A stretch of DNA of 64,000 bases from Candidatus Kapaibacterium sp. Its GTDB lineage: Bacteria; Bacteroidota; Ignavibacteria; Kapaibacteriales; UBA2268. The first letter of the stretch is position 1, and each line of letters opens with the position of its first letter. The position numbers were made by a program, and so were the translations under genes. The notes under the pieces are model-generated. The model ran no database searches. It was not told the DNA's origin and saw only the letters and a list, made by a program, of their open reading frames with translations. Where the stretch lies: assembly GCA_023957315.1 (NCBI GenBank), contig JAMLHE010000007.1, positions 62,001-126,000 on the forward strand. The letters run 5' to 3'. This document shows positions 26,470-39,072 of this stretch, in pieces.

Positions 26470-27861
26470 ATGGAAAAACAAAGAACACTTCAAAAATCGG
26501 TGGCATTTTCAGGTACAGGCTTACATACAGGTAATCCTTCTACAATTACATTCCATCCGGCTCCGGCTAACTATGGCTATGTTTTTGTCAGAACCGACTT
26601 AGACACACCGATTGAAATTCCGGCGCTTGTTGATTACGTTGTTGACCTTTCACGAGGTACGACTCTCGGAATCAATGGTGTCAGAGTGCATACAGTTGAA
26701 CACGTTTTAGCTGCTTTGGCAGGTTTACGCATAGATAATTGTCGAATTGAACTTAATTCTAACGAACCTCCCGTCATTGACGGAAGTTCGATGCCATATG
26801 TAAATGCTCTTCTCGAAGCCGGCATAACTGAGCTTAACGCCGAAAGAGAGTATTTCGTTATTGACGAGGCAATTCGCTACACAAACGAAGACAAGCACGT
26901 TGACATTGTCGCATTGCCCAATAATGATTACCGTATCACAGTCATGATTGATTATTTCAACCCTGCACTCGGTAGTCAGCATACGGGTATGTTTGATTTA
27001 GAAAAAGAATTTGTTAGTGAATTTGCTCCTGCTCGCACATTTTGCTTTTTGACCGAAGTTATGCATCTGCACAAACAAGGTTTAATCAGAGGCGGAAGTC
27101 TTGATAGTGCTATAGTTATCATAGATAAAGAAATGACTCCTGATGAACTTGGCGAACTTAAGCAGATTTTCAGATTGAACGGCGTTCCGAATCTTGGTGA
27201 AAATGGGATTTTGAATGGGACAAATTTGAGATTCAAAAACGAGCCCGTTCGCCACAAACTGCTTGATATGATTGGCGATTTGGCACTAATTGGTGTGCCT
27301 CTGAAGGCACAAATTCTTGCGGCTCGTCCGGGTCATGCCAGCAACATCGAATTTGGCAAATTAATCAGAACAAAATATCTTGAAAATAAAATCAAATTCA
27401 AGAAACCTTTTCCGAATGATAAAAAATCTCTCGATATAAGCGACATAATGAAGATTCTCCCGCATCGTTATCCATTCTTATTGATAGATAGGATAATTTC
27501 AATAGATGACGAGAATAGCATCATTATTGGATTGAAAAATGTTACTATCAACGAACCATTTTTCGGCGGTCATTTTCCTGATAAACCAGTTATGCCGGGT
27601 GTGCTTATACTTGAAGCTCTTGCTCAAGCAGGCGGACTGATGATAACGCGAAAAGTGGAAAATATTGACAACAAATTAGCGTTCTTTATGGGAATTAAAA
27701 ATGCTAAATTCAGAAAACCCGTTTTTCCGGGTGACCAATTAATTATGGAAGTCAAACTTATTTCTAAACGCCTGAACACATTCTTATTTGAAGGCAAAGC
27801 TATGGTCGATGGTCAAATCGTAGCAGAAGCCGAGTTTCAAGCTGCTTTAGTCGATAAATAA
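26470..27861 (+). CDS. lpxC-fabZ: Bifunctional LpxC deacetylase / FabZ dehydratase fusion
   Basis: A fusion typical of the Bacteroidota/Chlorobiota group. Residues 1 to about 300 are LpxC, the zinc deacetylase that commits to lipid A synthesis. Zinc ligands are visible in VHTVEHVLAAL (His near 79) and in RHKLLDMIGDLAL (His and Asp about 240-250). After a linker, residues about 315-463 are FabZ, the 3-hydroxyacyl-ACP dehydratase, with LPHRYPFLLIDR and the catalytic His and Glu in GHFPDKPVMPGVLILEALAQ. Joining the two balances lipid A against fatty acid synthesis, since both use 3-hydroxyacyl-ACP. Both halves look complete. lpxA starts 2 nt after its stop. Confidence 0.96.
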   Translation: MEKQRTLQKSVAFSGTGLHTGNPSTITFHPAPANYGYVFVRTDLDTPIEIPALVDYVVDLSRGTTLGINGVRVHTVEHVLAALAGLRIDNCRIELNSNEPPVIDGSSMPYVNALLEAGITELNAEREYFVIDEAIRYTNEDKHVDIVALPNNDYRITVMIDYFNPALGSQHTGMFDLEKEFVSEFAPARTFCFLTEVMHLHKQGLIRGGSLDSAIVIIDKEMTPDELGELKQIFRLNGVPNLGENGILNGTNLRFKNEPVRHKLLDMIGDLALIGVPLKAQILAARPGHASNIEFGKLIRTKYLENKIKFKKPFPNDKKSLDISDIMKILPHRYPFLLIDRIISIDDENSIIIGLKNVTINEPFFGGHFPDKPVMPGVLILEALAQAGGLMITRKVENIDNKLAFFMGIKNAKFRKPVFPGDQLIMEVKLISKRLNTFLFEGKAMVDGQIVAEAEFQAALVDK

Positions 27862-27863
27862 AA

Positions 27864-28640
27864 ATGGTTACAAAGATTCACCCTACTGCTATTGTTTCGG
27901 ACAAAGCGATAATCGGCAATAACGTCACAATCGGTCCTTTCACTATTATCGAAGATGACGTTCAGATTGGTGATGATTGCGAGATTCGCTCTTCGGTTGT
28001 TATCGGAGATGGCGCAAGAATCGGCAATAATGTCAAACTCTTTGCAGGCGCCGTGATTAGTACCGAACCACAAGACATGAAATTTGATGGTGAACAAACT
28101 TTCACTATCATCGGCGACAACAGCATAATACGCGAATTTGCTACTATCAATCGTGGAACCAAAGAAACCGGTAAAACTCAAATTGGCAGTAACTGCCTAA
28201 TTATGGCGTATTGCCACATTGCTCATGATTGTATCATCGGTGATAATGTCATAATGTCTAATGTTGTTCAGATTGCGGGTCATGTTGTAGTCGAAGATTG
28301 GGTAATACTCGGTGGAGTTGCCAAAATTCACCAATTTTGCAAAGTCGGAAGGCATTCGATGGTCGGTGCAGATGTCAAAATTGTCAAGGACGTTGCTCCT
28401 TATACACTTGTTGACCGAAAACCGGCTCAAGTTGAAGGTATAAATAAAATTGGGCTTCGCAGACGTGGCTTCGAAGCTGAAATAATCAACGAAATTGAAC
28501 TTTTCTACGATACTTTGCTTTTTTCGGGATTGAACAATTCAGACGGAATTGCAAAATTTCTTCAAAGGGGTGAAACCTCACCCGAAGTAAACTATTGCAT
28601 AGACTTCATCAAAAATTCTGTCAGGGGTATTCATCGCTAA
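27864..28640 (+). CDS. lpxA: Acyl-ACP--UDP-N-acetylglucosamine O-acyltransferase
   Basis: The first lipid A enzyme, a trimeric cytosolic acyltransferase. The beta-helix of hexapeptide repeats (VGIxPTAIV pattern: IHPTAIVS, IGNNVTIGP, IGDDCEI) runs through residues 1-190. The family signature TINRGTKETGKTQIG and the catalytic-His region LIMAYCHIAHDC (His about 120) are present. The C-terminal helical domain includes GLRRRGFEAEIINEIE. Length of 258 is normal. It is separated from lpxC-fabZ by 2 nt, a tight operon. Confidence 0.96.
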   Translation: MVTKIHPTAIVSDKAIIGNNVTIGPFTIIEDDVQIGDDCEIRSSVVIGDGARIGNNVKLFAGAVISTEPQDMKFDGEQTFTIIGDNSIIREFATINRGTKETGKTQIGSNCLIMAYCHIAHDCIIGDNVIMSNVVQIAGHVVVEDWVILGGVAKIHQFCKVGRHSMVGADVKIVKDVAPYTLVDRKPAQVEGINKIGLRRRGFEAEIINEIELFYDTLLFSGLNNSDGIAKFLQRGETSPEVNYCIDFIKNSVRGIHR

Positions 28641-28677
28641 TTTTTCCCAATTATCATAAATTGGAATTTCGTGCAAT

Positions 28678-30135
28678 ATGTCCGATGAAAACCACAACAA
28701 AATCAGATTTGATTCTGTAATACGAAAAACAAAAGATTTTTCAGTCGTAAAACCCATTTTATTGTTGATAGCAAGCGATTTGCTTTCCATCATAATTTGT
28801 TTTGCGATTGCTTCAGTTGTAATACGCAGCTTTTATTATCCCGCACTTGATATTTTAAATCTCTACCTCGAATTCCAAATTGTAATGCCCGTGTTTTTTG
28901 TCATGTTTACAATTAACAGGCTTTATCCCGGATATGGCAATTTCATCGTCAACGAAATTCATTCCATTTGGATTACAATAACACTGATGTTCAGTCTGAT
29001 GGCTGTTGCATCGCTATTTGTGCATCTCCAAATTTGGTATGTCAAATCATTCTTCTTTCTATCGTGGGCATTGCTATTGTTTATAATGCCAATTATGAGG
29101 CATATCATTAAAATGGTTTTTACCTCGAAAAGCTGGTGGGGAACGCCTGTTCTGATTATTGGGTCAGCGAAATCTGCCAAAAAAGCCATTGAATCACTCC
29201 AGAAAAATCCTTTTGGCGGCTATAAACCTGTTGCTTGTTTCATTGATGATTACAAGGATAAAAGCATCGGTATTGAAAATATCGAAACATTTTCTTTAGA
29301 TGATTTGCATCAATTTGATTTAATTGATAGCATTGATACAGTCATATTCATTAGCGAAGGAATTCCGGAAAATCGCAAAAATGAAGCAATTAACCACTGT
29401 GTTAAGACATTCAAAGACACAATCATAGTAAACGAAATTTACGGGCTTTCAAGTTTCTGGCTCTTATTCAATTCATCAAATAGCTTTTATGGTGTGAATC
29501 TGAGGAGCAATCTGTTGGATAAGCCGATTATCATTTATAAACGATTTTTCGACCTCATTCTCAGTATTGCCTTGCTCGTAGTGTGGTTGCCTTTGATGCT
29601 CTATGTCACATTGGCATTATTTATATCAGGCACGAAGAATGTCATTTATAAGCAAGTCAGGATGGGGCTCAAGGGTAAGCATTTCAATCTATTCAAATTC
29701 CGCACAATGAAGGAAGATGCTCATGATTCCTTGAGCGAAATTTTGGAAAAGTATCCTGAGAAAAAAGAGGAATATGCCAAATTTCACAAATTGAAAGATG
29801 ACCCGCGAATAACTAACTTTGGGCGCACTTTACGCAAATTCAGCCTCGATGAATTGCCGCAATTTATCAATGTGCTCAAAGGGGATATGAGCCTGATTGG
29901 TCCGCGTGCATATTTGCCCGAAGAGCGCATCAAGATGAACGATACCGATAAATTGATTTTGAACGTCAAACCCGGTATTACAGGTTTATGGCAAGTAACC
30001 GAGCGAAATGATTCAACTTTCGAGGAACGTTGTATGGCTGATATTTATTACATTCGCAATTGGACTTTATCACTTGATTTTTATATTTTTATCAAAACGA
30101 TTTGGGTCGTCATGACCGGCAAAAGTAGTTTTTGA
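28678..30135 (+). CDS. Polyprenyl glycosylphosphotransferase (initiating sugar-phosphate transferase)
   Basis: A 485-residue PHPT-type transferase that would load the first sugar-phosphate onto undecaprenyl phosphate for O-antigen or exopolysaccharide. The N-terminal half has about four to five membrane segments (residues 20-145) and a nucleotide-binding-like [16 protein letters not shown] further membrane segment lies at about 288-310, then the catalytic domain: [41 protein letters not shown] and the [19 protein letters not shown] and [10 protein letters not shown] signatures. All motifs are intact. It follows lpxA by 37 nt and complements the uppS lipid carrier upstream. Sugar specificity is not readable. 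Confidence 0.92.
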   Translation: MSDENHNKIRFDSVIRKTKDFSVVKPILLLIASDLLSIIICFAIASVVIRSFYYPALDILNLYLEFQIVMPVFFVMFTINRLYPGYGNFIVNEIHSIWITITLMFSLMAVASLFVHLQIWYVKSFFFLSWALLLFIMPIMRHIIKMVFTSKSWWGTPVLIIGSAKSAKKAIESLQKNPFGGYKPVACFIDDYKDKSIGIENIETFSLDDLHQFDLIDSIDTVIFISEGIPENRKNEAINHCVKTFKDTIIVNEIYGLSSFWLLFNSSNSFYGVNLRSNLLDKPIIIYKRFFDLILSIALLVVWLPLMLYVTLALFISGTKNVIYKQVRMGLKGKHFNLFKFRTMKEDAHDSLSEILEKYPEKKEEYAKFHKLKDDPRITNFGRTLRKFSLDELPQFINVLKGDMSLIGPRAYLPEERIKMNDTDKLILNVKPGITGLWQVTERNDSTFEERCMADIYYIRNWTLSLDFYIFIKTIWVVMTGKSSF

Positions 30136-30143
30136 GGACAAGC

Positions 30144-30950
30144 ATGAAGAATATATTTTTTACTGCATTCATAATTTTGATGATTTGTACAAATGTTCAC
30201 TCCCAAAGTGATGATGTATTGCTATTCAGACCTTTGACAGCAAATACATTTGAGCCGAGAATAGGGGCGCATTACAATACCTGTGACGAGAATTTACGAT
30301 TGGATATCGGTGCATCTTTTGATTTGCTAAATATTAAGTATGATAACTCTGCTCTGGCTTTTGGGACAGATTTTTTCACATATACTCGCCTTCGGAGCGA
30401 TAATAATTTCAAATTTCCTGTGGAAACTTCGGATTATTTTTTCGGTTTAAATGCTTCCCACGAGCATGAACTTGGTGATGACTTAATTGAAGCTCGATTT
30501 AGATTGGCTCACATTTCATCACATCTGGTTGACGGCTATTCGCAAAACGGAACATTTTTCAAAGAGCCATTTGTATATAGCCGAGAGTTTGTTGACCTTT
30601 ACGTAGTTTACGAAACGCATTTTACGTCATGGTTTTCGATTCGCCCTTATGCCGGATTGACGCTTGTATTCTCGACTATCCCCGATAATGTAAATCAAAT
30701 TCTACCACAAATTGGTATCGAATCTGAAGCAAAATTGAACGAGTATATTAAATTTCATTTTGCTTTCGATGTCAAAGAAGGCGAAAATCGAGTTGGCTAT
30801 ATTTCCCAAACCGGAATTGATTTTCAGTTCAACAAAAAGTTCGGTGTTCGGCTGTTCTACAAGTATTACAACGGAAATTCTATGCATGGAATGTTTTTTG
30901 ATGAAAAAGATATTTATAATGCAGTTGGTTTTAACGTAATTTATTTTTAA
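30144..30950 (+). CDS. DUF1207-like outer-membrane beta-barrel protein
   Basis: A 268-residue exported protein. The start at ATG 30144 has GAGG 6 nt upstream and begins a signal peptide ending HSQ; a TTG at 30132 is the longer option. After the signal comes LLFRPLTANTFEPRIGA and alternating hydrophobic/aromatic strands (YFFGLNASHEHE, FRLAHISSHLVDG, FGVRLFYKYYNG) consistent with a small beta-barrel. The layout matches DUF1207-type proteins, whose role is unknown. It starts 8 nt after the glycosylphosphotransferase gene, so an envelope role and co-transcription are likely. Confidence 0.7.
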   Translation: MKNIFFTAFIILMICTNVHSQSDDVLLFRPLTANTFEPRIGAHYNTCDENLRLDIGASFDLLNIKYDNSALAFGTDFFTYTRLRSDNNFKFPVETSDYFFGLNASHEHELGDDLIEARFRLAHISSHLVDGYSQNGTFFKEPFVYSREFVDLYVVYETHFTSWFSIRPYAGLTLVFSTIPDNVNQILPQIGIESEAKLNEYIKFHFAFDVKEGENRVGYISQTGIDFQFNKKFGVRLFYKYYNGNSMHGMFFDEKDIYNAVGFNVIYF

Positions 30951-31014
30951 ATTAGAGGTTGGAATTGTTTAAATTTCGTAAGACATATTTTTCATTACAA
31001 ATTATGGAGATTTT

Positions 31015-31437
31015 ATGGCAAGAAGCGTCAACAAAGCGATAATTTTGGGTAATTTGGGTCAAGACCCGGAACTCAGAAGTACTCCTACAGGTCTGTCAGT
31101 CACAACACTCAATGTTGCAACTACTGAAAGTTTTAAGGATAAGAACGGAGAATGGAAAGATAATACTGAATGGCACAGGATTGTCGTGTGGGACAAAATG
31201 GCTGAAATTGCTCATGAAAGACTCAAAAAAGGCAGCAAAGTCTATGTTGAAGGTAAAATCACAAACAGGTCTTACGACGGCAAAGATGGTGTCAAACGCT
31301 ATGTTTCGGAAATTCGTGCAATGATGGTGATTCCCTTGGACTACAAGGCTCCCAATAGGAATAATGAATATGCCGATGAATCTAACGATGAAGATATCCA
31401 AGTTCAAGACAATAATGGCGAAGATATACCATTTTAA
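31015..31437 (+). CDS. ssb: Single-stranded DNA-binding protein
   Basis: A 140-residue OB-fold protein that coats single-stranded DNA in replication and repair. The N-terminus SVNKAIILGNLGQDPELRST, then the WHRIVVWDKMAEIA segment and KVYVEGKITNRSYD are characteristic. The acidic C-terminal tail ends in DIPF, the tip that recruits partner proteins. GGAG lies 6 nt upstream of the ATG, and a terminator follows. Confidence 0.95.
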   Translation: MARSVNKAIILGNLGQDPELRSTPTGLSVTTLNVATTESFKDKNGEWKDNTEWHRIVVWDKMAEIAHERLKKGSKVYVEGKITNRSYDGKDGVKRYVSEIRAMMVIPLDYKAPNRNNEYADESNDEDIQVQDNNGEDIPF

Positions 31438-31457
31438 ATTTCAAAACTTTAATATCT

Positions 31458-31486
31458 AAAAATTCCGCTTAGCCGGAATTTTTTAT
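31458..31486 (+). terminator. Terminator after ssb
   Basis: AATTCCG / CGGAATT stem extended by AAA/TTT, with a 6-nt loop and a T tract, 21 nt after the ssb stop. It ends a few bases before the next gene's start codon. Confidence 0.75.
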
Positions 31487-31491
31487 TTTTT

Positions 31492-32200
31492 ATGAAAAAA
31501 CTAATTTTATTCGACATTGACGGTACAATTTTAAACTTCAAGCATGGTATAGCCAAATCCTTGTTTGCGGATTTGCTCTCAGAATTATTTGGCAAGGAAG
31601 TTCCTGATTCGGCTATTCCCGATTTTTGGGGTATGACTGATTTGCAAATTCTGAGAATCATTAGCCAAAATATCGGAGTTTCATACGATGATACTTTGAA
31701 AATTTTGCCAACCATTTGGAGCAGGATTTACATAAGTTTTGAAGAACATACTACAATTGAAAATGTGAAAATATTGCCCGGTGTTGTAGAATTAATCAAC
31801 GATTTGCACGATAATCCGGACATACAATTAGGCTTATAACGGGGAATTTCTTCGAGAATGCATATTTGAAACTTCGTGCACATAATTTGGACAAATTTTT
31901 TCCTCTATCGGTGCTTTCGGTTCGGATTCTGACGATAGGAATATGCTTCCTCCGATAGCTATCAAAAGGGCTAACAAATTCGTCGGGAGCGAAAATTTCA
32001 ATACGAATAATACACTAATAATCGGCGACACACCTCGCGATATTGATTGTGCAAAGGCTCATAATATTGCCGTTTTGTGCGTTGCCACAGGTGCTATGAC
32101 ATTCGATGAATTATCTTTGCTCAATGCCGACTTTGTGCTGAATGACTTGTCCGACACCCGACATACACTGGAAATTATAAATAGACTTATCGAAAATTGA
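31492..32200 (+). pseudogene. HAD-family phosphatase (phosphoglycolate phosphatase-like) with two frameshifts
   Basis: The reading frame shifts twice. Codons from 31492 encode the HAD start with the nucleophile motif DIDGTILNF, then a cap domain to LGL, where a stop appears at 31837-31839. The next frame continues the protein as TGNFFENAYLKLRAHNLDKFFPL, and a second shift near 31910 moves to the frame that gives AFGSDSDD and then the HAD Asp motif LIIGDTPRDIDCA. Each shift is equivalent to one missing base. The pieces read as one complete HAD hydrolase, so the gene was recently intact or the sequence has two errors. cmk begins 2 nt after its stop. As written, no functional phosphatase would be made. 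Confidence 0.8.
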
Positions 32201-32201
32201 A

Positions 32202-32873
32202 ATGAAAAAAATCATAATTGCAATTGACGGACCGGCTGGTTCGGGAAAATCCACTACAGCAAAAATTGTTGCCGAAAAGCTCGGCTATATATATATTGAT
32301 ACAGGTGCGATGTACAGAGCAGTAACTTTGGAATGGCTGCGATGCGGATTGGACATGAACGACGAGAATCTTAATAAGCTGATGGACAATCTCAGTATCG
32401 AGCTTAAACAATCCGAATGGGGGCAGAGAACTTTTTTGAATCATGAAGATGTCAGCTCGGAAATTCGCCTGCCGGATGTTACCAAATATGTCAGCCCGAT
32501 AAGTGCGTATTCCTATGTTCGGGAAAAGTTGGTCGAGCAACAACGATTGATGGGCAAAAATGGCGGTGTTGTCATGGACGGACGCGATATTGGCACGGTT
32601 GTATTCCCTCAGGCAGAGCTTAAAATATATTTAGTGGCGTCAATATCTGCCCGTGTTCAACGTCGTTTGAAGGAGTCAATTGCAAAAGGAATTAATGTTT
32701 CCGAGTATGAAGTCAAGCGGCAAATTGTTGATAGAGATGCTTATGATAGCTCCCGAAGCAACAGCCCGCTCCGAAAAGCTGATGATGCTACCGAAATTGA
32801 TACTTCGGACTTGACAATCGAGCAGCAATCCAATTTGATAATTGATTTGGCAACAAAAATAATCAATAAATAA
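32202..32873 (+). CDS. cmk: Cytidylate kinase
   Basis: Phosphorylates CMP and dCMP in nucleotide synthesis. The P-loop GPAGSGKST is at about residues 8-16, followed by YIDTGAMYRAVT and, later, VVMDGRDIGTVVFP and the R-rich lid DRDAYDSSRSNSPL. Length of 223 residues is normal for cmk. It lies 6 nt before ispH and just after the broken HAD gene. In many bacteria cmk neighbours ispH or rpsA. Confidence 0.95.
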   Translation: MKKIIIAIDGPAGSGKSTTAKIVAEKLGYIYIDTGAMYRAVTLEWLRCGLDMNDENLNKLMDNLSIELKQSEWGQRTFLNHEDVSSEIRLPDVTKYVSPISAYSYVREKLVEQQRLMGKNGGVVMDGRDIGTVVFPQAELKIYLVASISARVQRRLKESIAKGINVSEYEVKRQIVDRDAYDSSRSNSPLRKADDATEIDTSDLTIEQQSNLIIDLATKIINK

Positions 32874-32879
32874 GCTATT

Positions 32880-33803
32880 ATGAAAGTTACTATAGATATT
32901 AAATCGGGGTTTTGTTGGGGAGTTGACCGCACTGTTGACATTGCGGAAGAAACCCTGAATCAGTCGCAAACAGAAGGTAAAAATGTATATATTCTCGGGC
33001 ATATAATTCACAATCCGAAAGAAATCGAAAGACTCGAACAAAGAGGTCTGACTACGATTACTCATTCGGATTTGGAGCGTATTGCTAAAGATGACAAAGA
33101 CGCCAAAGTTATTATACGGGCTCACGGCGAACCACCCGCAACTTACAAAAGTGCCGAAAATCTCAACTTAGACGTTGTCGATGCAACTTGCCCGCTTGTG
33201 ACGAATTTGCAAAATCGAGTCAGAAAATATCATCAGCAGAATTTTCAAATCATAATCTTTGGTAAAAAAGAACATGCTGAAGTAATCGGACTGCGCGGCG
33301 TTTGTGATGATAACTGTCATGTAATTAAGACTTTAGACGAAGCAATGCAAATCACTGATTTCGACCGACAAACTGTCTTTATGTCCCAAACGACAATGGA
33401 TAAACATCATTTCCACGAAGTTAAAGAATACCTCGACAGCAAAATTAAAAATATGATTGATTTAGGGGAAATTGACAACAAACTCTTAGCACGCGATACC
33501 ACTTGCCGTGCTGTTACGAGTAGGGAAGAGCCTTTGCTCAACTTTGCCCGTATTAACGATGTTGTGATTTTCGTTTCGGGCAAAAATTCATCCAACGGCA
33601 AAAGCCTCTATCAGTCTTGCTTGAAAGTCAATCCCAAAACTCATTTCATCGAAGATATTTCCGAGATTGATTGGACATGGTTCGACGGCGCCGAAACAGT
33701 CGGCATTTCCGGTGCTACAAGCACTCCGCAATGGTACATGGAAAAAGTAAAAGCTGTGATTGAAGACAAGTTCAATATAAATGAAAGTTCATTAGTCAAT
33801 TGA
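32880..33803 (+). CDS. ispH: 4-hydroxy-3-methylbut-2-enyl diphosphate reductase
   Basis: The last step of the MEP isoprenoid pathway, forming IPP and DMAPP with an oxygen-sensitive [4Fe-4S] cluster. The three cluster cysteines are visible: GFCWGV (C12), DATCPLV (about C103) and DTTCRAV (about C208). RAHGEPP holds a substrate-binding His. Length of 307 residues fits. It feeds the same pathway that uppS in this window uses. Its 3' end overlaps the opposite-strand methyltransferase by 12 nt. Confidence 0.95.
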   Translation: MKVTIDIKSGFCWGVDRTVDIAEETLNQSQTEGKNVYILGHIIHNPKEIERLEQRGLTTITHSDLERIAKDDKDAKVIIRAHGEPPATYKSAENLNLDVVDATCPLVTNLQNRVRKYHQQNFQIIIFGKKEHAEVIGLRGVCDDNCHVIKTLDEAMQITDFDRQTVFMSQTTMDKHHFHEVKEYLDSKIKNMIDLGEIDNKLLARDTTCRAVTSREEPLLNFARINDVVIFVSGKNSSNGKSLYQSCLKVNPKTHFIEDISEIDWTWFDGAETVGISGATSTPQWYMEKVKAVIEDKFNINESSLVN

Positions 33804-34967
33804 AATTTTTCTGCAAATAAGAAATTTTTTGCTTCCATCACATAATGTTACAGCAAATATTTTATACTCATCGCCCTCGAGTAAATTCAATTTTTTTCGC
33901 AAATCCTCAGTTTTCATCGGAAAATTTCTCACTTTGAGCATCGCTTTGGGCTGATTGCCCAATATATTTTCCAATTCTTTTGCATTCGGTTTTGTAATTG
34001 CGATTAGCTCGAATACTTCTCCGGCAAAATTTTCTGTTTGCAATTCAGATGTGTACAAATTTGTATTTACACCAATTTCATATATTCCGTAATGCGTTTG
34101 ATAATCAAAATACTTCCCTAACTTGACCAAAGCTACATTAGCTTCGTAAATGTATTTTTTGGGCATTTCGTAGCTGCTTGGAGCTTTGTTGAGTGTGCCG
34201 CTTATCACGAAATTTTTGCTATCTCCAAGTTCAACAGCAACGATTTGTGGCTCTTTCGGCATCTCACTATTCAAACTCACTAAGATTTCCTTGCATTCAT
34301 TATTGACTGCAACAACATGAATGAATTCGATATTTTTAAAATATCTTAAAATCTCCTCAATATCGAACAATGGCGAAAGTTTTATCATGATTTTGTTGGC
34401 TTTCTTGCTCAAAATTGGAAGTAAGACAGCCAAATCGGGAGTCATTTCATCAAGTTTGAAAACTCGCTTGCCGGATTGCCGTCGAGAAGGGTCAACATAC
34501 GCAAAATCAAATGTTGTCCCGCTTTTGTTGAGATATTCGATGCAATCTGCTGCAACAATCTCGACATTTTTCAAATTCAAAACCGAGAAATTATGCTTTA
34601 AAAGTTCAGCTAAATCAGCATTGTTCTCAATTATAAGATGCCTTTCAGAATTAATGGCAATAGCAGCTGAATCTACTCCCGTGCCGCCTGTGCAATCTAT
34701 TGATGTCTTAAATTGATAGATTTGTGATTTGAAGAATGCCGTTTTTTCGCTTGATGATTGCTCTAAATATTTGCTATTCGGCAGTATCAAATCAAAATTT
34801 CGGCACCACGAAGGGAGCTTAGTCTTGATTCGTTGACGCGATTCAATTTGTTCTAAAGCAATCTTCAATTCGCTCGGTTCGAGTTGCCTATTTTTCAAAG
34901 CTAACTCGTGAGTGTCCGATTGGACATTATTTTCAATAAAATCTTTTACTTTTTGATTAAAATTCAT
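33792..34967 (-). CDS. Class I SAM-dependent methyltransferase with THUMP-like C-terminal domain
   Basis: A 391-residue cytosolic protein. A helical N-terminal region (residues 1-85) precedes a Rossmann methyltransferase core with the SAM-binding CTGGTGVDSAAIA (about 92-104), the acidic loop-ending strand HLIIENN and the motif DFAYVDPSRRQSGKRVF. A C-terminal THUMP-like region (about 310-391, KPNAKELENILGNQPKAMLK) completes the pattern of the Bacteroidota family (PG_1098-like). The DPSRR motif suggests a nucleic-acid or small-molecule methyltransferase; the substrate is unknown. Its 3' end overlaps ispH. Confidence 0.82.
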   Translation of the reverse strand: MNFNQKVKDFIENNVQSDTHELALKNRQLEPSELKIALEQIESRQRIKTKLPSWCRNFDLILPNSKYLEQSSSEKTAFFKSQIYQFKTSIDCTGGTGVDSAAIAINSERHLIIENNADLAELLKHNFSVLNLKNVEIVAADCIEYLNKSGTTFDFAYVDPSRRQSGKRVFKLDEMTPDLAVLLPILSKKANKIMIKLSPLFDIEEILRYFKNIEFIHVVAVNNECKEILVSLNSEMPKEPQIVAVELGDSKNFVISGTLNKAPSSYEMPKKYIYEANVALVKLGKYFDYQTHYGIYEIGVNTNLYTSELQTENFAGEVFELIAITKPNAKELENILGNQPKAMLKVRNFPMKTEDLRKKLNLLEGDEYKIFAVTLCDGSKKFLICRKISID

Positions 34968-35064
34968 AAATTTGGTTTACTTAATTTGAAACTAAGCTAA
35001 ATTAACAATTTTTTCACTATTAACAACGTCAAAGGAGATTAACCAAGTCAAATTCTGAAAATAT

Positions 35065-37297
<2,233 letters not shown>

Positions 37298-37311
<14 letters not shown>

Positions 37312-38764
37312 TTGTCTTATATGAAATTAATTCGCTGACTGAAAATCCTAATTTGTTCAAATTTTCTGCTTTTATCAAATCCACCAAAATATGCTCATCG
37401 ATAATTTTCAACTGGCGATTAGCATCAATTATGTCACAAGAATTTGTTACCATGAAATTTGCCAACTGTGTTGCATTATGATAACCTATATGAGGTAATA
37501 ATGCTGTACTAATTGTAGGGCTCATCATAACTTTTTCGGTCGACTCATCTTCGTTTATAGTCAGTTTCGAAATCAAATTATTGCTCATAGTTTCGTTAGC
37601 CGCAATAAGCAGTTTCAGGCTACTGATTAAATAATGTCCGATTGTCGGTAAATAGGCATTCAAATCTAAGCATCCCATAGCTGTCAATCCCGTTATTAGC
37701 TGGTCATGAGCATAGATTATATGCGAGACTTCGATGACGAATTCGTTCACAACCGGATTTACTTTTCCCGGCATGATTGACGAGCCTGCTTGCAATGTCG
37801 GCAAGTTGATAGATTTTTCGCCAATATCGGAGGAAAGCAGCCGCAAATCGGAGACAATTTTTTCCAAATTAACGGCATGAGACTTCAGTATAGCATGAAC
37901 TTCAACCAATGTATCTTGATTTGAAGTTGCATCGGTCAAATTTTCACTTCTCGTAACGGGCAAATTTGTAATATTTTTCAAAATATTCGGCACTTCCATT
38001 ATAAAATATCGCGGCACGGTGAGCCCTGTTCCTGCGGCACTTCCTCCGATATTAACTACTTTAATTCTCTCGAAGCATTTCGAAACGCGCCACCAATCCC
38101 TCCATAAGGCTTCAGTATAAGCTGAAAAAAGTTTACCGAATGTAGTTGGTACTGCGGCTTGCATCTGAGTATAAGCCAATCTCAATGTGAAATTATGTTC
38201 TTTTTCAAGTCTCTCAAAAATGGCACGCGTATCATTGATAGATTTTTCCAATTGCTCGAGCAAAGCCATCACTGCTATTCTTAGCGCCGATGGGATAACA
38301 TCGTTGGTTGATTGATATATATTAGCATGTTCAATCGGGTCAATTATGTGATAATCGCCGCAATTATGCCCCAATGACAAGAGAGCAGAATTGGCGATAA
38401 TTTCATTGATATTCATATTCACACTTGTACCTGCTCCACCTTGAATCGCAGGAACAATGAAGTGCTCGAAATATTTACCTTGCGACATCTCGTCTGCCGA
38501 CCGAATCATAGCCGAAACTATTTCCGGTTCGATTAATTTCAAAGGTAAATCCTCTACTTTGAATTTGCTTTGGACTGCTTGAGCAAATTTTTCGTAATTC
38601 AAATAGTAAGCGAGTTTTACTGTGCAGACTGCTTTGTACCATTCAATACTGAATCCTGTGTTGTCAGGGAAGTTATGTCTTGCTCTGATTGAGTGGATGC
38701 CATAAAGGGCTTCCTTAGGTATATCATAAGTTCCGATTTGGTCTTTTTCTGTTCGCATATTCAA
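37298..38764 (-). CDS. aspA: Aspartate ammonia-lyase (aspartase/fumarase superfamily)
   Basis: A 488-residue tetrameric lyase. The signature loop GSSIMPGKVNP (about residues 326-336) is present, and the segments GTSVNMNINEIIAN and YQSTNDVIPSALRIA are typical of aspartase/fumarase. It would convert aspartate to fumarate and ammonia. Its start is divergent from the hydrogenase operon and its 3' end overlaps hydF, so it belongs to the maturation locus. aspA-like genes recur next to hydE/F/G in other bacteria, and ammonia is a proposed source of the bridgehead nitrogen of the H-cluster ligand; that link is inference here. Confidence 0.88.
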
Positions 38765-39072
38765 TCAATCATTTTTATTATTTCATAAAAGTAGTGAAAT
38801 TTTTGTAATAAATCAATTTAAAAAAAAGTAAGCCATAGCTAACAATCATTTTAGAAATACATTCGGAAAACAGTTCCTCGTATCTAAGTTTATACTTAGC
38901 TAAGTAATTGATAAATAATGAATTATTTGACGATTTTTCTTGCATATTATGAGTAATTTCCTTAAATTTGCATAGGATATTGATACAAATGTATAGATAA
39001 AGTTGAAAAAAATATCAATAATAAGTGAATTTATTAACAATTAATTTAAAATAACATTTAAAAGGTGTTGCA
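38765..39072. other. Divergent promoter region of the hydrogenase locus
   Basis: A 308-nt AT-rich gap between the lyase/hydF operon (minus) and the hydrogenase operon (plus). No gene seen. The plus-strand candidate -7 element is at 38963-38970; AAGGTG at about 39063 is the ribosome binding site of the first gene. No clear palindromic operator was found. Confidence 0.45.
38963..38970 (+). promoter_or_regulatory. Candidate -7 element of the hydrogenase operon
   Basis: TAAATTTG fits TAnnTTTG, with CTTG about 20 nt upstream as a possible -33. It would start transcription about 95 nt before the NuoE-like gene. Motif evidence only. Confidence 0.35.

Noticed and set aside
26470..27861. LpxC-FabZ as an assembly join of two genes
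   Set aside because: This fusion is well known in the Bacteroidota/Chlorobiota group and both halves are complete in one continuous frame.
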